A program made the translations under genes and the position numbers. From Myxococcota bacterium (GTDB lineage Bacteria > Myxococcota_A > Polyangia > Palsa-1104 > JAEUJZ01), in NCBI GenBank assembly GCA_025057315.1, contig JANWXW010000054.1, positions 1-37,259 of the forward strand: 37,259 nt of DNA. The letters run 5' to 3'. The notes under the pieces are model-generated. The model saw nothing but the letters and a program-made list of their open reading frames with translations. It ran no database searches and was not told where the DNA came from. Positions within the stretch are counted from its first letter, which is position 1. Every line of letters begins with the position of its first letter. Below, one piece after another: positions 1 through 7,019 of this stretch.

Positions 1-211
1 CCCAGCCTTGGGGAAGTGAGTTCGATTCGCTTCAATCGCCCGGAGACATCGGTGCGGTGATCAGCTTGCATCGGTGACCGCCACCGCCCCGGGCAGGGGG
101 TCGCTTCAATCGCCCGGAGCCATCGGTGCGGTGATCAGATCAGTTTGGGCAGCGCACTTCCCAATCTGCTCCCGTGCTTCAATCGCCCGGAGACATCGGT
201 GCGGTGATCAG
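1..211 (-). CRISPR. Leader-proximal end of a CRISPR array (three 36-bp repeats)
   Basis: Three copies of a 36-bp repeat beginning GCTTCAATCGCCCGGAGACA lie at 29-64, 103-138 and 176-211. The first and third are identical; the second has one change (C for A at 120). Two full spacers of 38 and 37 bases lie between them (65-102, 139-175), and a partial spacer fills 1-28, so the array continues beyond the left edge. Read on the minus strand each repeat ends in ATTGAAGC, the usual 3' end of many type I and III repeats and the source of the 8-base crRNA 5' tag. This, with AT-rich DNA to the right, suggests leftward transcription with the leader at 212 onward. No cas gene is in the window, so the subtype is unknown. 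Confidence 0.93.
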
Positions 212-400
212 GGCCCGGTCTGCATCCTGAACGATCTCCATAAGTTAACCCATCGGTTTTCAAGGACCTACCCCTTCCTTCTACCATAACCGGACCAAAT
301 TTCATGACCATATATATAACCATTCGAAACAATTGATCTTTTTCCATTCATGCACCCCCCACCACACGATGTGGGCACATTCCTGTGTCCTTTCCATGGG
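212..400 (-). promoter_or_regulatory. Probable CRISPR leader (AT-rich)
   Basis: This stretch directly abuts the outermost repeat and is clearly AT-rich, especially 240-350 with runs such as ATATATATAA near 309-319, in a window that is otherwise strongly GC-rich. A leader carrying the array promoter and the spacer-acquisition signals is expected just upstream of the first repeat. The repeat orientation puts upstream on this side. I could not fit a convincing -35/-10 pair on the minus strand, and the outer boundary is approximate. Confidence 0.6.
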
Positions 401-1005
401 TTACCTCCATTTTTGGCCCTCTTGGCCCGCTGCACGCGCAGGTGCTTGAATTCGGTCCCCAATATTTTTGTTGTCTGGGTCGTGTAATAAAAACCATGAG
501 TTCATGCCCGCCTCAGGTTGCCAGAAGATGCCAGGGCCACCCGCACGCTGGGCCAGCAGGGGGCCCCGGAAGGCATGGCGCGTACACCACATCCGGACTC
601 CTGCCGCAGCCCAGACGCCTGCCACGCCCCAGCCGCCAAGGCGCTTGCAGCGACGCCAGCCTGCCGCCCAAAGAGCCGATGACACCCGGGCCTTCGTCTT
701 CAGCGACACCCTAGAAGAGCCAATGCCGGCCAGGGAGGCTTCCACTTCGCACCGGTGCCTTCCCTCCGCCGGTTGGCGGCAGCGACCCGTTCACTGCACC
801 AGCAGCCCACGATGATACAAAACCACAAGCCAGCCGCAAGCAGCTTTTGCAAGCCACCTACGCAAACCGGGCGCAGACAACGCCAGCTGGGAACGAAGCA
901 GATGGGGTTCTGCGGCTTTCGCAAACCAGCCACCCAGCTGGCCATATCGGAGAAAAGCGGCCCCGCAGGCCACCGCACAGCCCGTCTGCAAGGGGCGGCG
1001 CTTTG
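401..1005. other. Gene-less stretch between CRISPR leader and first gene
   Basis: Several open frames cross this stretch on both strands, but none has a recognisable domain, a ribosome binding site or a convincing protein composition. A TAATAA at 485-490 is the only promoter-like AT-rich spot, and it has no good -35 partner. The outermost part may still belong to the CRISPR leader. I see no RNA gene or mobile element here. Confidence 0.5.
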
Positions 1006-1034
1006 TTGCTCTTCAGGAGCGGCAGACCTACAGT
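1006..1034 (+). promoter_or_regulatory. Candidate promoter with leaderless geometry for the 1041 gene
   Basis: A -35-like TTGCTC (1006-1011) and a -10-like TACAGT (1029-1034) are separated by 17 bases. Only six bases then precede the ATG at 1041, so transcription would start at or next to the start codon. No Shine-Dalgarno sequence stands close to the ATG, which fits leaderless translation. The hexamers are imperfect. Confidence 0.4.
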
Positions 1035-1040
1035 CCGGCC

Positions 1041-1676
1041 ATGCGCTGTCTGCTCCCTACCCTGCTGCTCGGCTCGCTCCTGCTGCCCACCCCAGGCCGC
1101 GCAGCGCTGCTGCGGGGACCCTATGAGTACCCCTCGCCCATCTCGTTTTCCGGCAAGTTCGGCTTCCAGGCGGGCCTGGGCGGCTTTACACCAGGGGGCT
1201 TCAAGCTGCTCCTCAACTACAGCCACCGCTTTGCCCGGTCGCACGACCAGGTGGTCGGCGTGTGGTTTCTGGCAGACCTGGGCTTTGTCGTCGGGCCGGG
1301 GATCGGGGTATGCGGCCCGCCAGAGGCCCTGTACGAGTGCAGCGCCCTGGGCTATGGCAGCGCGGTGGAGATCAAGGGTGGCATCCAGCTCACCTTCCGC
1401 ACGCCGGTGCCCCTGGTGCCCTACGTCAAGCTGGCCGCGGCCATTGCCGGCGTGTTCGGCCGCGACCGCTGCGAGGACACGGGGGTTGGGGTGCCGCTGG
1501 CCGCCAGCGGCGGGGGGGTGCGCTACTTCGTCACGCCCCACCTGGCCGTGTCCCTGGGAGCAGAGGCGACCTTGGGGCCGGCCTTCTACAGTGCCGGGCG
1601 CGACTGCTTCCCCGGCAGCCACAACGAGTTCTGGCGCGCCATCTCGGTGCTGGCGGGCCTGCACTACGCGCTGTAA
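1041..1676 (+). CDS. Small exported beta-barrel-like outer-membrane protein, unknown function
   Basis: The 211-residue product starts with a signal peptide: a hydrophobic core of Leu/Pro residues ends near PGRA at 18-21. The mature part is rich in Gly and aromatic residues, with alternating short strands such as [12 protein letters not shown] and [12 protein letters not shown], and it ends in a hydrophobic strand finishing in Leu. This is typical of small 8-stranded outer-membrane barrels. Four cysteines form two likely disulfide pairs. I do not recognise a named family. The next gene follows after 47 bases on the same strand and also encodes an envelope protein, so the two may be cotranscribed. 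The ATG was chosen because the signal peptide begins there and a promoter-like element sits just upstream. Confidence 0.72.
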   Translation: MRCLLPTLLLGSLLLPTPGRAALLRGPYEYPSPISFSGKFGFQAGLGGFTPGGFKLLLNYSHRFARSHDQVVGVWFLADLGFVVGPGIGVCGPPEALYECSALGYGSAVEIKGGIQLTFRTPVPLVPYVKLAAAIAGVFGRDRCEDTGVGVPLAASGGGVRYFVTPHLAVSLGAEATLGPAFYSAGRDCFPGSHNEFWRAISVLAGLHYAL

Positions 1677-1723
1677 GGGGCGGCCGCTGGCAGGGGGCCT
1701 GCCGGTGCCTACAAGGGGACTCT

Positions 1724-2173
1724 GTGCGAGCCGCGCTGTGCCTGCTGGTCCTGAGCCTGGGGTGCCGCCCGCCGCCCGTGCAGGTGGAACGGCGCGTGCC
1801 GGTGGACCTGGTGGCCGACTGCGTGGCGCTGCGGCAGGGCCTGAGCGAGTGCCGCACGGAGGCCGCAGAGCTGCTTATCCAGCGACGCACGGCGCAGCGC
1901 CCAGAGCTGGCCGAACCGGCTGCCCAGGCGGCCCTGCGCGCCGAGGTCCTGGCCGAGTTGGCCCGCGAGGCCGACCTGCCCGCCGAGGAGCGCCTGCGAC
2001 AGTGCCGGCTCGCCGCCGCCGAGACGCCGCCGCCCGACCCGGAGGACGTGGCGCGTCTGCACCGCTGCCTGCAGCTGGGCTGCGCACGGCGCGCCGCGTG
2101 CCTGCAGCCGCTACTCCTGCCCGCTACCGTACCACCCCGCTCTGGCGCAGGGCTTCGATCTCCGCCGGGCTGA
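1724..2173 (+). CDS. Small putative lipoprotein, unknown function
   Basis: The 149-residue product starts at a GTG preceded by AAGGGGAC (1713-1720), a reasonable ribosome binding site. The N-terminus is a lipoprotein signal ending in the lipobox LSLGC (Cys about 14), so the protein should be lipid-anchored in the envelope. The rest is helical, rich in Ala, Glu, Arg and Leu, with repeated Cys residues (for example [29 protein letters not shown]) that could form disulfides. No family is recognised. It follows the barrel-like gene by 47 bases. Its last 50 bases overlap the 3' end of the convergent racemase gene, so the true C-terminus is forced by reading frame only. The alternative is a shorter or spurious frame, but the signal sequence and RBS argue for a real gene. 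Confidence 0.6.
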   Translation: MRAALCLLVLSLGCRPPPVQVERRVPVDLVADCVALRQGLSECRTEAAELLIQRRTAQRPELAEPAAQAALRAEVLAELAREADLPAEERLRQCRLAAAETPPPDPEDVARLHRCLQLGCARRAACLQPLLLPATVPPRSGAGLRSPPG

Positions 2174-3320
2174 AGCCGCCCTCGGCCAAGATCTGCTCGC
2201 TGTGCTCCCCCAGCCGGGGCGGCGGGGTGGCGGTCGGATCCCTGGGCGTCAGCGGGGTGCGCACCTGGGGCACCGGGTCGGGCCCCCCGGTGGAAAAGAA
2301 CAGCCCGCGCGCCTGGTGCAGGGGGTGTTGCCGCACCTCCTGGAGGCTCAGCACCGGCTCGACGCAGGCATCGACTTCGGCAAAAACCTGCTCCCACTCG
2401 TCCCGGCTGCGCTGGCCCAGGATGGCCTGAATCTCCTGCCGGATGCGCGCCTGCTCGGCCGGTGGCGCCAGCAGCTCCGCTGGGTCGGCTGCGCGGCCTA
2501 GAGCGCGGTTGAAGGCCAGCCAAAACTTGGGCTCCAGCGCGCCCACCGCCAGGTAGCGTCCGCAGGCCGTGCGGTACACGCCATAGCAGGCCGCCCCACC
2601 TGTGAGCAGCTCCTGGCCCCGGACAGGGTCCGGCGCGCCGGCATCCAGCTGACCGAAGTCGGGCAGCAGAAACGACAGGGCCCCCTCGCACAGGGACACA
2701 TCCAGGTGGCGTCCGCATCCGGTGCGCCGCGCAGCCAGCAGCGCGGCCAGAATGCCCACAGCTGCCCAGAGCGCACCGCCGCCCACGTCCGCCAGCTGCA
2801 CCGGGAGCGGATGGGGCGGGTCCTTGGGGTCGGCGCCCGAAAGGCCCAGCACACCCGAGAGGGCCAGGTAGTTGATGTCGTGGCCGGCGCGGTCGCGGTA
2901 GGGCCCATCCTGCCCGTAGCCAGACAGGGAACAGATCACCAGGGAGGGATGGCGAGCCAGGAGATCTTTGGGGCCCAGGCCCAGCCGGTCGAGCACCCCG
3001 GGGCGAAAGCCCTCGACCAGCACCTGGTAGCGCGGCAGCAGGCGCAGCAGCGCCTCGCGTCCGGCAGGCTGCTTGAGGTCCAGACACAAAGAGCGCTTGC
3101 TGCGGTTCAGGGCGCAGAAGCGACCGCCCAGGCCGTTGCGGTGGGGCGGAAACAGGCGCAGGTAGTCGCCCACATGGGGGTCCTCGACCTTGTCCACCTG
3201 CGCGCCCAGGTCCGCCAGGATCAGGGTGCAAAAGGGCCCCGGGAGCAGGCGCGACAGGTCCAGCACCCGTACGTCCCGCAGGGGCGGCTCAGGGGGCCTG
3301 GGCAGGACATCCGGCTCCAT
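2124..3320 (-). CDS. Alpha-methylacyl-CoA racemase (family III CoA-transferase fold)
   Basis: The 398-residue protein has the CaiB/BaiF (family III CoA-transferase) fold and belongs to its racemase branch. It should interconvert (R)- and (S)-2-methylacyl-CoA so that branched chains can enter beta-oxidation. The visible signature is [11 protein letters not shown] (146-156), nearly the same as in animal and mycobacterial AMACR. The three residues known to form the active site in the mycobacterial enzyme are present: His147, Asp178 (in LADVGGG) and Glu263 (in ALEPKFW). True CoA-transferases use an Asp nucleophile in a different context. The ATG at 3320 precedes the conserved start of the fold ([17 protein letters not shown]). 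The gene lies 35 bases downstream of the SCP2 gene on the same strand, which strengthens a role in lipid or sterol side-chain metabolism. Confidence 0.88.
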   Translation of the reverse strand: MEPDVLPRPPEPPLRDVRVLDLSRLLPGPFCTLILADLGAQVDKVEDPHVGDYLRLFPPHRNGLGGRFCALNRSKRSLCLDLKQPAGREALLRLLPRYQVLVEGFRPGVLDRLGLGPKDLLARHPSLVICSLSGYGQDGPYRDRAGHDINYLALSGVLGLSGADPKDPPHPLPVQLADVGGGALWAAVGILAALLAARRTGCGRHLDVSLCEGALSFLLPDFGQLDAGAPDPVRGQELLTGGAACYGVYRTACGRYLAVGALEPKFWLAFNRALGRAADPAELLAPPAEQARIRQEIQAILGQRSRDEWEQVFAEVDACVEPVLSLQEVRQHPLHQARGLFFSTGGPDPVPQVRTPLTPRDPTATPPPRLGEHSEQILAEGGFSPAEIEALRQSGVVR

Positions 3321-3355
3321 GGTGGGGCTGGGCGTGGGGGAGGCCAGGGCGGCCC

Positions 3356-3700
3356 TCAGCTGGCCAGGGAAAAGAGCTTCTGGAGCTTCATCGCCAGCAT
3401 CGGATCGCCGGTGACGCGGAGCTTGCCCTGCATAAAGAGCTGCATGCCCAAGGCCGGGTTGCCGAGCATGGCGACAAAGTCGCTGTTGGCGACCTCGATG
3501 GTGCACTGGGCGCCGGCCTGGCAGCCCTTTTCGATCTTGGGCCCCGTGGCGCTCAGGTCTACCGTCCACTCGCCGCCCCCCTCCCCCGTGATGCGGAAGG
3601 CATAGATGGCCCCGATCTCACGCGCTTTGTCCGGGTTTTTCTCAATGATGGAGGGCAGGTTTTCGTCAAAGAGCTGGGTCGCGGAGGTCGGTGTGGCCAT
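3356..3700 (-). CDS. SCP2 sterol-carrier-like lipid-binding protein
   Basis: This 114-residue protein is a single SCP2 domain, a small alpha/beta fold with a hydrophobic tunnel that binds acyl-CoAs, sterols or other lipids. The C-terminal pattern LFMQGKLRVTGDPMLAMKLQKLF is the family hallmark, and the central strands (WTVDLSATGP, CTIEVANSDFVAML) fit the sheet. It has no signal peptide and should be cytoplasmic. The ATG is preceded by AGAAGGAGAAGG, a strong ribosome binding site. It is the first gene of a two-gene unit with the methylacyl-CoA racemase. In peroxisomes SCP2 and AMACR act in the same branched-chain pathway, so a shared role in lipid breakdown is a sensible inference. The true ligand cannot be read from the sequence. 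Confidence 0.88.
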   Translation of the reverse strand: MATPTSATQLFDENLPSIIEKNPDKAREIGAIYAFRITGEGGGEWTVDLSATGPKIEKGCQAGAQCTIEVANSDFVAMLGNPALGMQLFMQGKLRVTGDPMLAMKLQKLFSLAS

Positions 3701-3739
3701 GGCCTTCTCCTTCTACGTTCTACGTGGCTTAGGGAAGCT

Positions 3740-3769
3740 CGGGTAGCATGGCGAGACGAAGTCTGTCAA
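3740..3769 (-). promoter_or_regulatory. Possible promoter for the SCP2-racemase unit
   Basis: On the minus strand a perfect -35 TTGACA (3769-3764) is followed after 18 bases by a weak -10-like TACCCG (3745-3740). This is about 40 bases upstream of the SCP2 start codon. The -35 is the main support. Confidence 0.3.
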
Positions 3770-4264
3770 CAGCGAGTTCTGCTGAGCGCCCGGCGTGCTC
3801 AACGTCAAAGAACTCCAGGGAAAAAACACCCGCAGGGCAGAACGCCCCCGAGGAGCCAGGGGAGGACGCCGAGGACTGCTTCCAGCTCACCCACGCGAGG
3901 CAGCAGGCCCCCACCCCCACCACCCCATCTCGACCGGAGACCCCGCCGACCGGGGTCGTTGGCGTTCCCCCTGGCTCCCTGGTCTATCCCCGTGAGCGGG
4001 CCGCCGGGTGGGGCCCATGACCGAGGCACCCCGCCCCCCTCCAACGGTTGGGCCATGCACCTGCCCTGCGCCTGGCGCTGGTGGCGGGCCGGGACGCTCC
4101 AATGGAGATTGGGCGGGTGCTGGGGGGATGCCGCTTGGCGCCCCTGGTGCGCTGCGGGCACCTCGACCCCACGGGGGGCAGTGCCCCGGTTCATCCCCGA
4201 TTTACTCCAGATTCATCCATGGATGGATGCGACCTGGAGTCCAGGCGATCAATCAATCAATCAA
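3770..4264. other. Gene-less stretch with inverted repeats
   Basis: No convincing gene lies between the SCP2 promoter region and the radical SAM gene; the frames that cross it are Gly/Pro/Arg-rich and featureless. It holds a possible hairpin (GACCCC at 3939-3944 with GGGGTC at 3952-3957). It also contains the nested inverted repeat and the tetranucleotide repeat listed separately, both near the 3' end of the radical SAM gene. Confidence 0.5.
4204..4240. repeat. Nested inverted repeat downstream of the radical SAM gene
   Basis: ACTCCAG (4204-4210) pairs with CTGGAGT (4234-4240). The loop contains the perfect palindrome CATCCATGGATG (4214-4225). The structure begins about 25 bases past the stop codon of the leftward radical SAM gene, so it could act as a transcription terminator or RNA-stabilising hairpin. 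No T-run follows on the minus strand. Confidence 0.45.
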
Positions 4265-4270
4265 TCAATC
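4248..4270. repeat. Tetranucleotide tandem repeat (five AATC units) at a stop codon
   Basis: ATC followed by five perfect AATC units runs from 4248 to 4270. On the minus strand this is a TGAT repeat, and the stop codon of the radical SAM gene (4265-4267) is one of its TGA triplets. Because the unit is four bases long, the repeat offers a TGA in every frame within 12 bases, so slippage would barely change the protein end. Confidence 0.85.
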
Positions 4271-5170
4271 GATGGGGAAGGGGCAGACCGCAGGGGGGCA
4301 GAAGGTTTTCAAGCGCTCGCAAAGATCGGAGGCGCTGGCCGTCACATAGTCAGGTGCCGGCTGGTAGACGCAGCCCCGAAAGGCCACGCCGGCAACGCCG
4401 TCGGGCGCTGGGGACAGATCCGGGCGCGCGGGACAGCTCCCCAGACCCAGCAGGCGGGCGGCCACATAGCAGTCGAGAAAGAGACGACGATCCAGGTGTT
4501 GGCGCAGAAGAGGCGCGATGCGGCTAAGAGCAAACAACCAGAAGCGCCGGTTGCACCAGGGAGGGGGAGGCTTGACGGCATTAAGCGCCACGCGGTCCAC
4601 CTCGGCAAGCGCCAGCAACTCGCCGAGCAGGCCGTCCAGAAGCTGCTGGGCAAACTGGCGCGTGCTCAGTGTGACGATGAGCACGATCTCTCCCGAATAT
4701 GCGGCACGGGCTGTGGCTGCTGCCCGAGCTGCCCAGGCGCCATCGAGCAGACCCTTCTCTGGCCCCTTCCATGGGTCCAGCGACAGGCTCAGGCGCCCAA
4801 CCCCCGTGAGGGACCCTGGGGGCAAGGCGGCGACCACCTGGGGGGTGGTTGTAACGGCCAGGAGCCGTCCCCGCGCCGCCGCGGTGCGGGCGATGCGCTC
4901 CAAGACAGGCAGCACCGGCTCCACCGGCTCGCTCAGGGCCAGGGCGATTTCACGATATGGCAGGGTCGCCAGCATCTGGTCGAGCAGGTCCACATCCAGG
5001 CCGCCTGTGGCCCGGCCGGTGCGACGGCCCAGGTAGCAGAAGGGGCAGCCGACCCGGCAGCGCCCTCCATCGAGGTGGACGGACAGGACGCCCAGGCCCT
5101 GCCCCTCGGCAGAATCCTGAGTGAGTCCAACACCCTTGGTGGGCAGAAGCGGCAAGCCATTCCGTCGCAT
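4265..5170 (-). CDS. Radical SAM superfamily protein, substrate unknown
   Basis: The 301-residue protein carries CRVGCPFCY (Cys38, Cys42, Cys45, aromatic 46), the CX3CX2C motif that binds a [4Fe-4S] cluster and S-adenosylmethionine to make a 5'-deoxyadenosyl radical. The partial TIM barrel continues with strands such as YREIALALSEPVEPVLP and RLLAVTTTPQVVAALP. No second cluster-binding Cys set is obvious at the C-terminus, although four Cys lie beyond residue 240. The start at 5170 is supported by GGAAGGGGAG just upstream; a start about 15 codons further up is possible but lacks such a site. It is divergent from the PP2C gene, 40 bases away. The short length and missing SPASM-type domain argue against a peptide maturase. 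I cannot assign a substrate. Confidence 0.8.
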   Translation of the reverse strand: MRRNGLPLLPTKGVGLTQDSAEGQGLGVLSVHLDGGRCRVGCPFCYLGRRTGRATGGLDVDLLDQMLATLPYREIALALSEPVEPVLPVLERIARTAAARGRLLAVTTTPQVVAALPPGSLTGVGRLSLSLDPWKGPEKGLLDGAWAARAAATARAAYSGEIVLIVTLSTRQFAQQLLDGLLGELLALAEVDRVALNAVKPPPPWCNRRFWLFALSRIAPLLRQHLDRRLFLDCYVAARLLGLGSCPARPDLSPAPDGVAGVAFRGCVYQPAPDYVTASASDLCERLKTFCPPAVCPFPID

Positions 5171-5199
5171 TGACAGCTCCCCTTCCCGAATAATATCGT
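5170..5199 (+). promoter_or_regulatory. Candidate promoter of the PP2C gene
   Basis: A perfect TTGACA (5170-5175) overlaps the start codon of the divergent radical SAM gene. TATCGT (5194-5199) follows after 18 bases; an alternative -10 is TAATAT at 5191-5196. Transcription would start a few bases before the ATG at 5211, giving almost no leader. Confidence 0.45.
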
Positions 5200-5210
5200 T
5201 GCGATAAACC

Positions 5211-5942
5211 ATGTTGCGCTTGGAACATGTTGGTCGGACCCACGTGGGCCTCGTTCGCGAGAAAAACGAGGACGCCCTGCTGCTGGCGCCGGACTTGGGT
5301 CTGTTCTCGGTCTGCGATGGCATGGGTGGACACGTGGGTGGACAGGTGGCCTCGCAGCTGGCGGTGAAAACCATCGAGGAGGTGGTCCGCTCTGGCGTCC
5401 ATGACCCCGAGGATGCGGACGTGCTGGCCACGGCGATCCGACGTGCCAACGCGGCCATTTATGCCCAAGCGCGGAGCGATCCGAGCCTGCACAACATGGG
5501 CACCACGGTGGTGGCTGTGCGTCAGCAAGGCAACTTGCTGCACGTCTGCCATGTGGGCGACAGCCGTATCTACCGCCTCTCTGCGAGCAGCGGGGAGCTC
5601 GTGCAGATCACCCGCGATCACTCGCTGGTCAACCTGTACCAGGACAACCCCGAACTGGCCGTGCACTTTGGGCCGCCCAACGAAAACGTGATCGTACGCG
5701 CGGTGGGGCTGCGGGAGGACATCGAGGTGGACCATCAGGTGCAGGAGCTGCATCCGGGGGACATGTTCCTGCTGTGTTGCGATGGGCTGACCGACATGGT
5801 CGACGATTGGATCCTGCGCGAGGTGATGGTGGATGCCATCTCCTCGGACCTGGAGGAAGCCTGTGACGCGCTCATCCGCGCCGCGCTCAACTACGGCGGC
5901 GTGGACAACATCACCGCCATCTTGCTGCGCGTCAGCAGCTGA
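5211..5942 (+). CDS. PP2C-type (PPM) serine/threonine protein phosphatase
   Basis: This 243-residue soluble protein is a stand-alone bacterial PP2C phosphatase of the Stp/PrpC type, which removes phosphate from Ser/Thr residues and usually opposes Hanks-type kinases. The motifs appear in order: REKNEDALL (16-24), CDGMGGHVGG (35-44, metal-binding Asp36), GTTVV, VGDSRIYRL, ITRDHSLV, the Pro/Asn/Val block before AVGL, CCDGLTDMV and DNITAILLRV at the end. All metal-binding aspartates expected for the family are present. The length is typical (about 240-250). The start at 5211 lies directly after a promoter-like element and begins the first strand of the domain. No kinase gene is in the window, so its partner must be encoded elsewhere. 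It is convergent with the TPR gene, with a hairpin between them. Confidence 0.93.
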   Translation: MLRLEHVGRTHVGLVREKNEDALLLAPDLGLFSVCDGMGGHVGGQVASQLAVKTIEEVVRSGVHDPEDADVLATAIRRANAAIYAQARSDPSLHNMGTTVVAVRQQGNLLHVCHVGDSRIYRLSASSGELVQITRDHSLVNLYQDNPELAVHFGPPNENVIVRAVGLREDIEVDHQVQELHPGDMFLLCCDGLTDMVDDWILREVMVDAISSDLEEACDALIRAALNYGGVDNITAILLRVSS

Positions 5943-5963
5943 GGCGGGCCGCACCAGGCTGGG

Positions 5964-5989
5964 GCCCCTGCTCCAGGGCACGCAGGGGC
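5964..5989. terminator. Possible bidirectional terminator hairpin
   Basis: GCCCCTG (5964-5970) and CAGGGGC (5983-5989) form a 7-bp perfect stem with a 12-base loop in the 47-base gap between two convergent genes. There is no T-run on either side, so it is not a classical intrinsic terminator, but its place fits one. Confidence 0.4.
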
Positions 5990-6418
5990 TCACCGTGCAA
6001 GCTGCGCCGCGCGGAGCAGCTCGGCGAACGACTCGGCGAAGCGACCCGTGCGAGCGCGCAGGCGGGCCAACCGATCGTGCAGGTCTGCACTCTGGAGGCC
6101 GGTGGCCATGGCCTCGTCCAGGGCTTGCTCGGCGCCAGCGAAGTCCTCTTGCATGATCAGCGCATCGCTGAGGGCACGCAGCAGCGCAGCCCGCTCTGCC
6201 GACACGGCGGCGTAGTGCAGCCCAGCGCGCAGGGTCTGGACCGCTCGGGCCGCTTCCCCCAGCCGCATGAGCGCCGTGGCATAGCCAAGGCGCGCCTCGC
6301 AAAAAGCTGGGCAGAGCTGAATCGCCGCCTGCATGTCCTGGCAGGCGTCCTCCAAGCTGCCTTGCCCCAGCTTGTCCCGCCCACGCAGGTAGTAGTGCCG
6401 GGCCAGGTGGGCACTCAT
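5990..6418 (-). CDS. TPR-repeat protein (fourth gene of the DUF4157 operon)
   Basis: The 142-residue protein is made of about three to four tetratricopeptide repeats, pairs of helices that make a protein-binding surface. Typical TPR spacing is seen in HYYLRGRDKLGQGSLEDACQ (8-27), ARLGYATALMRLGEAARAVQ and LSDALIMQEDFAGAEQALDE. There is no signal peptide or membrane segment. Its ATG overlaps the TGA of the preceding gene by one base (TGATG), so the two are translationally coupled. It probably acts as an adaptor or chaperone for one of its operon partners; that is an inference from context only. Confidence 0.8.
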   Translation of the reverse strand: MSAHLARHYYLRGRDKLGQGSLEDACQDMQAAIQLCPAFCEARLGYATALMRLGEAARAVQTLRAGLHYAAVSAERAALLRALSDALIMQEDFAGAEQALDEAMATGLQSADLHDRLARLRARTGRFAESFAELLRAAQLAR

Positions 6419-6996
6419 CAGTCGATCTCCAGCAGCGTGAACCGCCCGCCTGCATCGGTGGCCGGGGGCTCCTGCGCAGGAGCGGGCGGGGCAGCGGGCC
6501 GGAGCGGAGTCGGCGGACGGGGCGCTACGGCCCGGCTCACCGGACCCACTGCTGGAGGAGGCGACGAAGCCGGAGCAGACGCCTGGGAGGCCGATGGCTG
6601 AGCAGGTGCCGCCAGCGGCGCAGGTGCCACCGGTTGAGGTTCAGGGGCAGGCCCCGGTGAGGCCAGGCGGACCGAAGAGGCCCCCGGGCCTGGCGGCTCC
6701 ACCGGCACCAAGCGTCCCCCGACACGCAGGCTGACACGGCCACCCGCCACCTCGAAGGCAGCCAGCTCGGGCAGATCCAGCCGGAGCTGCAGCCGCTCGA
6801 TGACCTGGGCGAACGATAGCCCCTGCAGCTCGTCCAGACCCGGTGGTGAAACTGCAGGTGGCGCCACCGGCAGCGTTCCCTCCATCACGTAACCCCGGAA
6901 CACATGCACCAGGATCTCGACCAGCTGATCGCGGTCGTATCGTTCCAGCGCCCGACGAATTTCCTCCGCCTGGCGGCGCAGATCATGGTCGCTCAT
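6418..6996 (-). CDS. Ala/Pro-rich protein of unknown function
   Basis: The 192-residue protein starts at an ATG 23 bases after the pentapeptide gene. Residues 1-40 are charged and helical (DLRRQAEEIRRALERYD), and a compact region rich in Leu and Val follows to about residue 100. The C-terminal half is a low-complexity Ala/Pro/Ser linker that ends in a short hydrophobic tail (GGRFTLLEID). No family is recognised. The linker would let the N-terminal domain reach a partner. The gene sits between the pentapeptide and TPR genes, with coupled translation to the latter, and is probably part of the same complex or pathway. Confidence 0.68.
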   Translation of the reverse strand: MSDHDLRRQAEEIRRALERYDRDQLVEILVHVFRGYVMEGTLPVAPPAVSPPGLDELQGLSFAQVIERLQLRLDLPELAAFEVAGGRVSLRVGGRLVPVEPPGPGASSVRLASPGPAPEPQPVAPAPLAAPAQPSASQASAPASSPPPAVGPVSRAVAPRPPTPLRPAAPPAPAQEPPATDAGGRFTLLEID

Positions 6997-7019
6997 GGCG
7001 TTTCCTGCCTGCAGCCATT

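Noticed and set aside
1..28. tRNA gene suggested by TTCGATTC
   Set aside because: Only a T-loop-like fragment is present and it lies inside a CRISPR spacer; no acceptor or D-arm exists.
700..978. Open frame with a hydrophobic Cys-containing stretch, minus strand
   Set aside because: No ribosome site, odd composition and no neighbour of similar kind; the hydrophobic run looks accidental.
847..2430. Long open frame of 527 codons on the plus strand
   Set aside because: It runs across two better-supported genes and part of the convergent racemase in another frame. The product is Arg/Ala/Pro-rich with no domain, a usual artefact of high-GC DNA.
1531..3231. Long open frame on the minus strand (566 codons)
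   Set aside because: Shadow of the racemase gene in another frame; Gly/Arg/Pro-rich without motifs.
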